NCBI GenBank assembly: GCA_963714375.1
Contig: CAVQOG010000006.1
Location: 372,001 to 436,000 of the forward strand
Origin: UBA5794 sp963714375
Lineage (GTDB): Bacteria > Actinomycetota > Acidimicrobiia > Spongiisociales > UBA5794
Length of the DNA: 64,000 nt
Direction of reading: 5' to 3'
The notes under the pieces were generated by a model. The model was not told the origin of the DNA. It made no database searches and saw only the letters and a program-made list of their open reading frames with translations. The position numbers and the translations under genes are program-made. Positions 43,097-51,055 of this stretch are shown here, piece after piece; within the stretch, counting starts at the first letter, position 1, and every line of letters starts with the position of its first letter.

Positions 43097-43576
43097 TCAG
43101 GGAGCGATGTCGCGCAGCGGACTGGCAGCGAGGAACGTGCCGTCGGCCGCGTCGGCGTATACGGCCCAAGTGTACCCGTCTCCGATGTTCGGACCGGTTC
43201 TCCCCTCCGGTATCTGGAGCCTGCCACCGACGAATACCTGCGGCTCCGCGGTCACCGCCGACCAGTAGGGCGCACCGACAGCGTCGTAAACGATCACCGT
43301 GTATATGGCTGCCGATGGCACGGACTCCCATTCGAGAAGGGGTCGGATGCCTTCGCCGGTGGTCGGTGTCAACTGCGTGATCGGGTCTGCGTCATGGACG
43401 ACTGGGTCACCAGCCGGTGCAGCCGTCGTCGTGGTCGTTGCGGAGGCTTCGGCTGAAGTAGTGGTCGTCCCCACATTGTCGATCGTCGTAGTGGTTGACG
43501 CGTCGTCACTGCTGCTCGAACATGCAGCCGCCGCTACAGCGAGAGTCCCGATCGCGATGCATCGACTGATGCTCAT
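43097..43576 (-). CDS. Small Thr-rich lipoprotein, possible fibronectin-III-like fold
   Basis: 159 residues. Lipobox AVAAAAC (Cys19), a 35-residue Ser/Thr/Ala linker, then a beta-rich domain with PLLEWESVPSAAIYTVIVYDAVGAPYW and YTWAVYA, the pattern of an FN3-like module (W...Y.V.V). Function unknown. It overlaps the upstream secreted-protein gene by 4 bases, so the two are made together. Confidence 0.5.
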   Translation of the reverse strand: MSISRCIAIGTLAVAAAACSSSSDDASTTTTIDNVGTTTTSAEASATTTTTAAPAGDPVVHDADPITQLTPTTGEGIRPLLEWESVPSAAIYTVIVYDAVGAPYWSAVTAEPQVFVGGRLQIPEGRTGPNIGDGYTWAVYADAADGTFLAASPLRDIAP

Positions 43577-44688
43577 GTTGCCGACCCCGTGACGACGAGA
43601 AGGACATCAGCGGGACTCAGGTCGCCGGAACCGATCGTCTCCATACCAAGCATCTGGGCTGCACGAGCCGTCCGGACGATCTCGGTCTCGGTCTCTGGCG
43701 CATTACCCCAATCTTCAACGAGTTCCTCGAACTTCTGGTTGATGTCAGCCTCCATACGTGCTTCCAAGTCAGCGGCGGTTTGACCCGCAGGAGAACCTGC
43801 ACCGATGGCACCTGCCGCTATCGCAGCGGAAACGATGGTGTCGTTGGTGATCCCTGGGTACAGATCAAGAAGCTGATTGAGGACGTCTTGCATTGCTAGT
43901 GCCAACTCCGTTGTGAAGGCGGGATCTGGCGGACAAGGCGATTCCTGGGCAAGCTCGGCCTGGAGTTGCTGGGACCGGTCCAGCAGGCTCAACGCACGGC
44001 CCATGTACAAACCAGATCCTCCTGGCTCGAGACCTGGTGCTTCGGACGCCCATTCGGCGACGTCTTCAACGAGATCCTCTACTTCTTCTGCTTGTTCGGT
44101 TGCATCCACACCGGTCGAGGCGGTGAAGTAGCCCCGGATATACTCGTCGAAACCAGCAGCCTCGATCTGTTGCTTCACCCTCAGATCCCAGCGACCGACG
44201 ATCGTGTCGCACAGCACGATGACATCAGTGAGCTGTTCGTCGAGCGGCCCGCTATCAGAGGAGGTGGACGATGCGCCGCCAACGGGCCCACCGACCTCGA
44301 CCGTATTCGTGGACTGATAGGTGCCGGTCATCCGGTAACCAGAAGGCGGACCCTGCAGCATCCCTGAGGCCGAAATAGGACCTCCACCCTCTATGGAAAA
44401 CAGCGCAGCGCTGGTACCGAAGAAGCCGAGAACCTTCTGCTCGCCGCTCCACGAGAAGGGACCTGACATCGTTCCCTCATCCAACTCCAATTCCAGTGGA
44501 CCGGATCCTTCGACAAACACGTTGACCGCTCCGCCGCCTGGTACGTCATACGTGAAGTGGCCGTTGAGGGTTACGACGCCCGTGAAATGCCCACTCGCAA
44601 CCGGACCGCTGGTCTGGGCAGACGCCCCTGCTACAACCGCTGACAGTACGAGCCCAACCAACACAGCAACAATGCTGCTCCGCTTCAC
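43573..44688 (-). CDS. Secreted protein of unknown function
   Basis: 371 residues from GTG 44688, five bases after GGAGGAG-like AGGAGACACT. Sec signal peptide with probable cleavage after ASA (residue 24). The N-terminal third is glycine-rich and beta-like (HFTGVVTLNGHFTYDVPGG), the rest helical and acidic with two or three Cys. No enzyme motif is recognised. Coupled to the following lipoprotein gene by a 4-base overlap; together with the divergent lipoprotein they form a small exported-protein cluster after cofGH. Confidence 0.5.
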   Translation of the reverse strand: MKRSSIVAVLVGLVLSAVVAGASAQTSGPVASGHFTGVVTLNGHFTYDVPGGGAVNVFVEGSGPLELELDEGTMSGPFSWSGEQKVLGFFGTSAALFSIEGGGPISASGMLQGPPSGYRMTGTYQSTNTVEVGGPVGGASSTSSDSGPLDEQLTDVIVLCDTIVGRWDLRVKQQIEAAGFDEYIRGYFTASTGVDATEQAEEVEDLVEDVAEWASEAPGLEPGGSGLYMGRALSLLDRSQQLQAELAQESPCPPDPAFTTELALAMQDVLNQLLDLYPGITNDTIVSAAIAAGAIGAGSPAGQTAADLEARMEADINQKFEELVEDWGNAPETETEIVRTARAAQMLGMETIGSGDLSPADVLLVVTGSAT

Positions 44689-44808
44689 AGTGTCTCCTCC
44701 GGGTCTCGGGCACCATAGGCGAGGCCGCGGCAAGGGCGCAATAGGGTTCTGGCTTGAGACCACCGACCTTCATGTCAAGTGGAACCCCGGGCACGCGAAT
44801 GTCGGCCC

Positions 44809-45090
44809 CTACCAAGTGTTCTTGTGGAGTTGGTCCTCGAGGGGGCGGCGCTCGCGAGTGGTGCCTGAGCCCATCGGTAACTCATCCTCATCTCGATAGC
44901 CGATGGCGATGAGGCCGACCATCATCCGATCGTCTGGGACACCGAACTCGGTGCGTACCGCGTCCTCACCGTAGCCAAGGCCGAAAAACCACGTCGAAAG
45001 GCCGGCATCGACGGCTGCGAGTTGAAGCTGCATTGCTGCCATGCCACCACGAATACTGCGGCGCTTACGCACGACTTCTGAGAACTCCAT
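44809..45090 (-). pseudogene. Internally deleted nitroreductase-family remnant
   Basis: 93 codons. It begins as a nitroreductase (MEFSEVVRKRRSIR) and jumps straight to the C-terminal part of the fold (GGMAAMQLQLAAVDAGLSTWFFGLG, then VPDDRMMVGLIAIGYRD). About 80-90 residues that hold most of the FMN and dimer contacts are absent, yet the frame is kept. A normal family member is 190-220 residues. The in-frame deletion makes an active flavoenzyme unlikely. A heptamer-repeat array lies just upstream. Confidence 0.7.
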
Positions 45091-45114
45091 CGAAGGATTG
45101 TACGGGTACGCACC

Positions 45115-45156
45115 AAGCCAAGAACGGAAAGCCAAAGGCCAATAGCTACGAGCGGC
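45115..45156. repeat. Possible heptamer-repeat array, locus 7
   Basis: Plus-strand units AAGCCAA, GAACGGA, AAGCCAA, AGGCCAA, TAGCTAC in 7-base register between icmF and the nitroreductase remnant. Units resemble the CTGGCTT type of locus 2 when read on the other strand. It is shorter and more divergent than the other arrays. Confidence 0.45.
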
Positions 45157-45174
45157 AGCATCTGCGATGTTGCC

Positions 45175-48100
45175 TCACATGTTTCGACGGTACTTGCCGC
45201 CGACAGCGAAGAGGGCGTCCGAGAGCTGGCCAAGAGAGCAGACCTTGGTGGCCTCCATCAAGGTCGAGAAGATGTTCTCGCCGCGCAATGCAGTCGCCTG
45301 GAGTTCTTGGAGTGCCACTTCGGACCGCTTTCGCTCACGGTCGTGAAGAGCTGCGAGGTCGGCGATCAGCCTTGCCTTGTCGTCGTCGTCTGACCGAATC
45401 ACCTCATCGGGTGTGACGAAAGGCGATCCCTCCGCGGACAAGAATGTGTTGACGCCGATGATCGGTAGCTCGCCGCTGTCCTTGAGGTGCTCGTATTTCA
45501 TCGACTCTTCCTGGATCTTCGATCGCTGGTACATCGATTCCATCGCTCCGAGGACGCCACCACGCTCGGTGATCCGGTCAAACTCCACAAGCACCGCTTC
45601 CTCCACGAGGTCCGTCAGTTCTTCAATGATGAACGACCCCTGAGTCGGATTCTCAATCTTGGCGAGACCGAGTTCACGGTTGATGATGAGCTGGATCGCA
45701 AGCGCCCTGCGAACCGAGCCCTCCGTTGGCGTGGTCACAGCTTCGTCGAACGCATTCGTGTGGAGCGAGTTGCAGTTGTCGTAGATCGCGTACAGTGCCT
45801 GAAGGGTGGTTCGGATGTCGTTGAACTCGATCTCCTGCGCGTGTAGCGAACGTCCCGATGTCTGGATGTGGTACTTGAGCTTCTGACTGCGCTCGGATCC
45901 TCCGTACACGTCGCGCATTGCCTTGGCCCAGATCCGGCGAGCAACCCTGCCAATCACGGCGTATTCGGGATCGAGTCCGTTTGAGAAAAAGAAGCTCAGA
46001 TTCGGGACGAAGCCATCGATATCCATGCCGCGTGCGAGGTAGTACTCGACAAACGTAAAACCGTTGGCGAGGGTGAACGCAAGCTGTGAGATCGGGTTCG
46101 CGCCTGCCTCTGCCATGTGGTAGCCAGAGATCGAAACCGAGTAGAAGTTCCGGATCCCGTGCTCGATGAAGTACTCCTGGATGTCACCCTGCATTCCGAG
46201 TGCAAACTCGGTGGAGAAGATGCAGGTGTTCTGTGCCTGATCCTCCTTGAGGATGTCGGCCTGGATCGTGCCCCGAACCTGCGTGAGGGTTTCAACCTTG
46301 ATGCGCTCGTATGTCTCTGCTTCGAGAACGTCGGATCCCGAGACTCCAAGGAGCATGAGCCCGGAGCCATCGTGTCCCGGCGGCAGATCGCCGTGATAGG
46401 TTGGACGGTCACCACCGAGCTCGGCGAAGATCTCCGCGATGCGGCTCTCTACCTGATCAGCAAGCCCGTTTGCGACGATGTACCGCTCACATGCCTGATC
46501 GATTGCCGTGTTGAGGAAGAACGCAAGCATCATTGGTGCCGGACCGTTGATCGTCATCGACACCGACGTTGTGGGGTCGCTGAGGTTGAATCCGGAATAG
46601 AGCTTCTTGGCATCGTCAAGTGTCGGAACCGATACGCCAGAGTTCCCGACCTTGCCGTAGATGTCTGGACGCAGATCTGGCTCATGGCCGTAGAGGGTCA
46701 CCGAGTCGAACGCGGTCGAGAGCCTTGCAGCTGGCGTTTCGGCGGCGAGATAGTGGAAACGCCGATTCGTTTGCTCAGGACCGCCTTCCCCTGCGAACAT
46801 ACGCGTCGGATCTTCCGCCTCCCGCTTGAACGGGAAGACACCCGCTGTATACGGGAAACGTCCCGGAAGGTTCTCCTGCCGCAACCACGACACGCGGTCG
46901 CCCCAGCCGCCGATTCTCGGATGGATCACCTTCGGAAGCACCATTCCAGACAGGCTCTCAATCTTGTTGTCGATCTCGATGGTGCGTCCGCGTACCTCGT
47001 AGGACACCGAATCGGCAGCGTACGCCGCAGCGGTCGTATCCCATGCAGCGAGTTGCTCGGCAACATCCACCGGAAGGGGCTCGATATCGGGAACAGTGGA
47101 GCCCGGGACCATCGCTGTGAGCCTCTCGATTGCCTCAAGATTGGCCGCTGTCTCGGCAAGACGTTCGGTGTCGGCGTTGTACCCACGAATGGCAGCAGAG
47201 ATTTCGGATAGGTACCGGACGCGGGACCGAGGGATCAGCGGATCAGTGCGTGCAGTCCCCTGCCTGTGCTCGATAGGACCGAGGGCATCAGGAAAGGCTC
47301 CCCTGATCGCCCTGATGATGGCTTCGTACAACTGCTGGGTTCCGGCATCGTTGAAGCGTGACGCAACGGTTGCAAAGACAGGAACGGCGGCATCATCGAC
47401 ACCGAACAGCTTGTGGTTCCGTTTGTACTGCTTGCGGACATCGCGGAGAGCGTCGGCAGCGCCGAGACGGTCGGCCTTGTTGATGGCGATGACGTCGGCG
47501 AAATCAAGCATGTCGATCTTCTCGAGTTGAGTCGCCGCACCGTATTCGGGTGTCATGACGTAGACGGCAACATCTGACGCATCCACGATCTGTGTATCGG
47601 ACTGTCCTATACCCGATGTCTCAAGGAAGATCAGATCGAAGCCCGCCGCCTTTACGATCGAAACGGCATCGGCGACGTGTGGCGATATCGACAGATTGGC
47701 CTGCCTCGTTGCGAGTGACCGCATGTAGCTGTGCTCGCCTTCGACGGCATTCATCCGGATCCGATCACCAAGGAGCGCGCCTCCGGATCGACGACGGGAC
47801 GGATCCACTGAGATGATTGCGATCTTGTTCGTCGGGAAGTCTCGCCGGAACCTGAGGACCAACTCGTCGACGATCGACGACTTTCCGGATCCGCCCGTGC
47901 CAGTGAAACCGACGACCGGAACCGTGCGGGTCGCTGCCGCGTGTCGGAGCGTGCTGAGAAGCTCAGAACCAAGATCTGGCTCGTTCTCGGCAATCGTGAT
48001 CGCTCGTGCGATAGCAGTTCCCTCTCCGGCGAACACACTCTCAGCAAGGTTCTTCGGCATTGGCTTCTCAGACCGTGCGTTCTCGATCAGGTCATCGATC

Positions 48101-48486
48101 ATCCCCTCAAGACCAAGAGTTCTGCCGTCGTCGGGTGAGTAGATGCGTGCGATTCCCGCGTCGTTGAGCGCGTCACCCTCGTGGGGAAGAATCGTTCCAC
48201 CGCCTCCACCGAAGATCTTGATGTCGGCACCGCCCTCGTCATCGAGAAGGTTGCGAAGATACGTGAAGAATTCCATGTGGCCGCCCTGGTACGACGTGAT
48301 TGCAACGGCATGAGCGTCCTCCTCGATGGCAGCTTTCGCGATGGCGGCAGCGCTGCGGTCATGCCCAAGATGGATGACCTCAACTCCTTTCGCCTGGAGG
48401 ATGCGTCGCATGATGTTGATGGACGCGTCGTGGCCGTCGAACAGCGATGTCGCAGTGACAATTCTGACGGTGGGAGCATCGGCCAT
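45175..48486 (-). CDS. icmF: IcmF, fused isobutyryl-CoA mutase with G-protein chaperone
   Basis: 1103 residues, the IcmF three-part fusion. Residues 7-135 are the B12-binding domain (FDGHDASINIMRRIL, HLGHDRS, SYQGGH, GGGG). Residues about 185-440 are the MeaI-type GTPase chaperone with Walker A GFTGTGGSGKS (193-203) and INKAD. The remainder is the mutase TIM barrel (YGHEPDLRPDIYGKVGNSGVSVPTLDDAKKLYSGF, SMTINGPAPMMLAFF). It interconverts isobutyryl-CoA and n-butyryl-CoA (some also pivalyl-CoA) with adenosylcobalamin. ATG 48486 starts at MADAPTVRIV. Residues that decide substrate choice were not checked. Single-gene unit. Confidence 0.93.
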   Translation of the reverse strand: MADAPTVRIVTATSLFDGHDASINIMRRILQAKGVEVIHLGHDRSAAAIAKAAIEEDAHAVAITSYQGGHMEFFTYLRNLLDDEGGADIKIFGGGGGTILPHEGDALNDAGIARIYSPDDGRTLGLEGMIDDLIENARSEKPMPKNLAESVFAGEGTAIARAITIAENEPDLGSELLSTLRHAAATRTVPVVGFTGTGGSGKSSIVDELVLRFRRDFPTNKIAIISVDPSRRRSGGALLGDRIRMNAVEGEHSYMRSLATRQANLSISPHVADAVSIVKAAGFDLIFLETSGIGQSDTQIVDASDVAVYVMTPEYGAATQLEKIDMLDFADVIAINKADRLGAADALRDVRKQYKRNHKLFGVDDAAVPVFATVASRFNDAGTQQLYEAIIRAIRGAFPDALGPIEHRQGTARTDPLIPRSRVRYLSEISAAIRGYNADTERLAETAANLEAIERLTAMVPGSTVPDIEPLPVDVAEQLAAWDTTAAAYAADSVSYEVRGRTIEIDNKIESLSGMVLPKVIHPRIGGWGDRVSWLRQENLPGRFPYTAGVFPFKREAEDPTRMFAGEGGPEQTNRRFHYLAAETPAARLSTAFDSVTLYGHEPDLRPDIYGKVGNSGVSVPTLDDAKKLYSGFNLSDPTTSVSMTINGPAPMMLAFFLNTAIDQACERYIVANGLADQVESRIAEIFAELGGDRPTYHGDLPPGHDGSGLMLLGVSGSDVLEAETYERIKVETLTQVRGTIQADILKEDQAQNTCIFSTEFALGMQGDIQEYFIEHGIRNFYSVSISGYHMAEAGANPISQLAFTLANGFTFVEYYLARGMDIDGFVPNLSFFFSNGLDPEYAVIGRVARRIWAKAMRDVYGGSERSQKLKYHIQTSGRSLHAQEIEFNDIRTTLQALYAIYDNCNSLHTNAFDEAVTTPTEGSVRRALAIQLIINRELGLAKIENPTQGSFIIEELTDLVEEAVLVEFDRITERGGVLGAMESMYQRSKIQEESMKYEHLKDSGELPIIGVNTFLSAEGSPFVTPDEVIRSDDDDKARLIADLAALHDRERKRSEVALQELQATALRGENIFSTLMEATKVCSLGQLSDALFAVGGKYRRNM

Positions 48487-48567
48487 GAAGCGGATGATAG
48501 GAGTGCATTCCCGGTCCCGGCCCAGCATGGTTCACGGGTCGCCGAGGAATCCTCATCAATCTTTCTC

Positions 48568-48610
48568 TGGACAATTGGTACTAGTTGGGTATAATCGAAC
48601 ACATGTTCGA
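48568..48610 (+). promoter_or_regulatory. LexA-controlled promoter overlapping the HNH gene start codon
   Basis: -35 TGGACA (48568-48573), 16-base spacer, perfect -10 TATAAT (48590-48595). A perfect LexA box TCGAACACATGTTCGA follows (48595-48610), sharing one base with the -10 and covering the ATG at 48603-48605. The expected transcription start coincides with the ATG, so the mRNA is probably leaderless; there is no ribosome site upstream. Confidence 0.8.
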
Positions 48611-49883
48611 TATCACAGATGCACCAATCCAGCCTCTCGCCTTTGACTCCCAGGTGCTCGATCCTGGGATTGCAACCATGGAACCCGGCATCTTCCTTGC
48701 AGCCGCCTTGACAAGTATCGACCTTGACGCATTGTCGGGTCACGACCGAGTCATGGTGCTCGAAGCCCATCAACGCATGGCGTCGTACTACGCGGCGAAG
48801 ATGTACGAAGACATGGGAGCCGTGGCGGACGCCTATCAGGTCTCCGAGGGATTCGATCGCCTCGATGCCATTCATGGCGCCACAGCCGAGGTACGGGTCG
48901 CCTTGCATCTCACCCGACGCGCAGCTGACACAGAGTTCGAGTTCTCGGTGCAGCTCGCCACACGACTCCCCCGCGTTGCCAAGATGCTCAAGCGGGGGTT
49001 GATTGATGTGCGGAGGGCGAAGGCCATCGATCACGCCACTGTTCACTTGTCGACGGCAGCGGCACAATCAGTTGTCGACCGCATCGCCGAGGTTGCTCCG
49101 AATCTGACCACCTCTCAGATCATGGCTCGCATCAGGAAGCTCGCAATCGCAGCAGATCCAGCCGCCGCTGAGGAGCAATACCAGTTCGCCGTTCAACGGC
49201 GGCGCGTGGTGATTGAACCCACCACTGATGGCACAAGCCACCTGTACGCATTCGACCTTGCCCCCGACACGATGGCCGAAGCCTCAATGCGCATCAATGC
49301 TCTCGCCAGATCGCTCAATACCAAGGACGAGACTCGCACGATGGACCAACTCAGAGCTGACGTGCTCGTCGACCTCCTCCTCGGAACCGCAACGTCTACC
49401 GAAGGCCGCAGAGGGAAGGTGGATATCCGGGTCGATCTCGACACCCTTGGTGAACTCACCAGCCATCCGGGCGAGCTTGCTGGCTACGGACCTGTCATTG
49501 CGGACATTGCACGGCAGGTTGGCCTCGCCAACATCGATGGGGAGTGGTTGTACACGCTCACCGACACCGAGACCAACACGCCACTCGCCACGGGGATCAC
49601 AAGCCGACGACCAACCGTCTCCACCAAGCGAGCGGTGCAATCGGCGACGACGTCGTGTGTGTTTCCAGGCTGTCGTATGCCAGCCAGCACCTGTGATCTC
49701 GACCACACCATGTCGTGGGCCTGGGGCGGCGTCACCGCCCCAGGGAATCTGAAACCGTTGTGCCGACATGACCATCGCATCAAACATGTCCACGGTTGGG
49801 CATATCGCAAGAACCAAGACGGCACGATCACATGGACAACGAGGCTCGGCCACACCCGCACGCAACCGGCGGAACCGCCGTGA
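48603..49883 (+). CDS. DUF222 / 13E12-type HNH endonuclease, SOS-controlled
   Basis: 426 residues from ATG 48603. DUF222 helical region through about 330, then an HNH domain at 352-391 (CVFPGCRMPA, CDLDHTMSW, NLKPLCRHDH) with two Cys pairs likely binding zinc and the catalytic His in LDHTMSW. These 13E12-repeat family proteins are abundant in actinobacteria, often in several copies, and their role is unclear; some mycobacterial members are reported LexA-regulated. No intron or mobile-element ends are seen. Convergent with rimM; the stop lies in the inverted repeat CGGCGG/CCGCCG. Confidence 0.88.
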   Translation: MFDITDAPIQPLAFDSQVLDPGIATMEPGIFLAAALTSIDLDALSGHDRVMVLEAHQRMASYYAAKMYEDMGAVADAYQVSEGFDRLDAIHGATAEVRVALHLTRRAADTEFEFSVQLATRLPRVAKMLKRGLIDVRRAKAIDHATVHLSTAAAQSVVDRIAEVAPNLTTSQIMARIRKLAIAADPAAAEEQYQFAVQRRRVVIEPTTDGTSHLYAFDLAPDTMAEASMRINALARSLNTKDETRTMDQLRADVLVDLLLGTATSTEGRRGKVDIRVDLDTLGELTSHPGELAGYGPVIADIARQVGLANIDGEWLYTLTDTETNTPLATGITSRRPTVSTKRAVQSATTSCVFPGCRMPASTCDLDHTMSWAWGGVTAPGNLKPLCRHDHRIKHVHGWAYRKNQDGTITWTTRLGHTRTQPAEPP

Positions 49884-49900
49884 CCAGGTTGCCGCCGCTA

Positions 49901-50437
49901 CTACGTACTTTCCTCAAACAGCCCCTCAGGAAGATCAACGGTGAGCTGATCGTGTGCGACATCGACCGTTGGAACCAGCGCCTCCACAAAGGGAACCTCC
50001 GCGGTTGAACCGTCGGGAGCGATAACGACGAGCCGATCTTGAGCCGCACCGATGATCACCTCGTGCACGATGCCGATCTTCCCGCCGTCAACACTCATGA
50101 CTTGGCAACCGACAAGGTCCTCGGGCCACCATTCATCGTCTGGCAGCTCACGGCGTTCCGTCGATGGCACGGTCAGCTGGGTCCCCTTGAGTGCCTCCGC
50201 ATCATTGCGGTCCGTGATCTCAACGAACGAGACTCGGAAGTCATCTTTCGCCGATCCCACCGATGCGACCGTGAGTGTCTCGTGTTCACTCTCGTCGGTC
50301 GTGAACGATGCTCCCTCGATGAGTCGAGTACTCGCATCTTGCACAAGACCACGAACGACGACATCCCCACGGATGCCGTGCGCCTTGCGCACATACCCGA
50401 TGGGGATGCGATCAGAATCTGGCTGGCCGTCGGCCAT
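49901..50437 (-). CDS. rimM: Ribosome maturation factor RimM
   Basis: 178 residues. RimM N-domain (IPIGYVRKAHGIRGDVVVRGLV) and PRC-barrel C-domain (WWPEDLVGCQVMSVDGGKIGIVHEVI, VPFVEALVPTVDVAHDQLTVDLPEGL). It binds S19 and aids 30S head assembly. ATG 50437 is 1 base after the khpA stop. Its usual downstream neighbour trmD is not here but 15.7 kb to the left. Confidence 0.95.
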   Translation of the reverse strand: MADGQPDSDRIPIGYVRKAHGIRGDVVVRGLVQDASTRLIEGASFTTDESEHETLTVASVGSAKDDFRVSFVEITDRNDAEALKGTQLTVPSTERRELPDDEWWPEDLVGCQVMSVDGGKIGIVHEVIIGAAQDRLVVIAPDGSTAEVPFVEALVPTVDVAHDQLTVDLPEGLFEEST

Positions 50438-50438
50438 G

Positions 50439-50690
50439 TCAGTCGAGGAAGTCGACCTCAACCGAGAGGCCTTCTTCGTCTCCAGCAGCGTTTCCGACGT
50501 TGCGGATCGCACGGGCAACACGCCCACGCTTTCCAATGACCCGGCCCATATCGCTCTTGGCAGTACGCACCTCAGCGACGACGGCATCATTGCCGTCCGA
50601 AACGATCTCGACCTCAATCTCGTCCTTGTTGTCGACGATCTCGCCGACGACGTAGGTCACGACCTTCTCAACGATTTCGCCCTGACTCAT
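50439..50690 (-). CDS. khpA: KH-domain RNA-binding protein KhpA
   Basis: 83 residues, a single type II KH domain with the GxxG loop in GRVIGKRGRVARAIRNV. Located between rpsP and rimM as in other Gram-positive bacteria, overlapping rpsP by 4 bases. KhpA pairs with KhpB and binds many RNAs. Confidence 0.94.
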   Translation of the reverse strand: MSQGEIVEKVVTYVVGEIVDNKDEIEVEIVSDGNDAVVAEVRTAKSDMGRVIGKRGRVARAIRNVGNAAGDEEGLSVEVDFLD

Positions 50691-51049
50691 ACTTCACTCG
50701 ATTCATCATCGACGGACTCTTGCTCGGCAACCTCAGGCGCTTCACTCACAGGCGCCTCAGATTCTGTGGATACAGTATGGATGTCGCCCTTGGCGACCCT
50801 GAATTGAGTCCAAGCTCCGGAGATCTCGAGGAGCTTCTGGGCTCGCTCAGTCGGCTGTGCACCGGTGTTGAGCCAGTAGAGCGCCCGGTCGTTGTCAATC
50901 GTGATGAGCGATGGATCCTGGCGAGGGTCGTAGATGCCGAGCTGTTCGATGTACTTACCGTCACGTGGCTTGCGCGAATCCATCACGACGACGCGGTACG
51001 TCGGCTGCTTCTTCTTGCCAAGCCGCGTAAGGCGGATCTTGGTTGCCAT
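50687..51049 (-). CDS. rpsP: 30S ribosomal protein S16
   Basis: 120 residues. ATKIRLTRLGKKKQPTYRVVVMDSRKPRDGKYIEQLGIYDPRQ (in parts IRLTRLGKKKQPTYRVV) is diagnostic. The last 35 residues form an acidic Glu/Ser/Val tail beyond the usual core. It lies 6 bases after ffh. Confidence 0.96.
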   Translation of the reverse strand: MATKIRLTRLGKKKQPTYRVVVMDSRKPRDGKYIEQLGIYDPRQDPSLITIDNDRALYWLNTGAQPTERAQKLLEISGAWTQFRVAKGDIHTVSTESEAPVSEAPEVAEQESVDDESSEV

Positions 51050-51055
51050 CTCTGG

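Noticed and set aside
48603..49883. HNH gene as a homing endonuclease in an intron or intein
   Set aside because: It is a complete DUF222-HNH gene with its own promoter between intact neighbours; nothing is interrupted.
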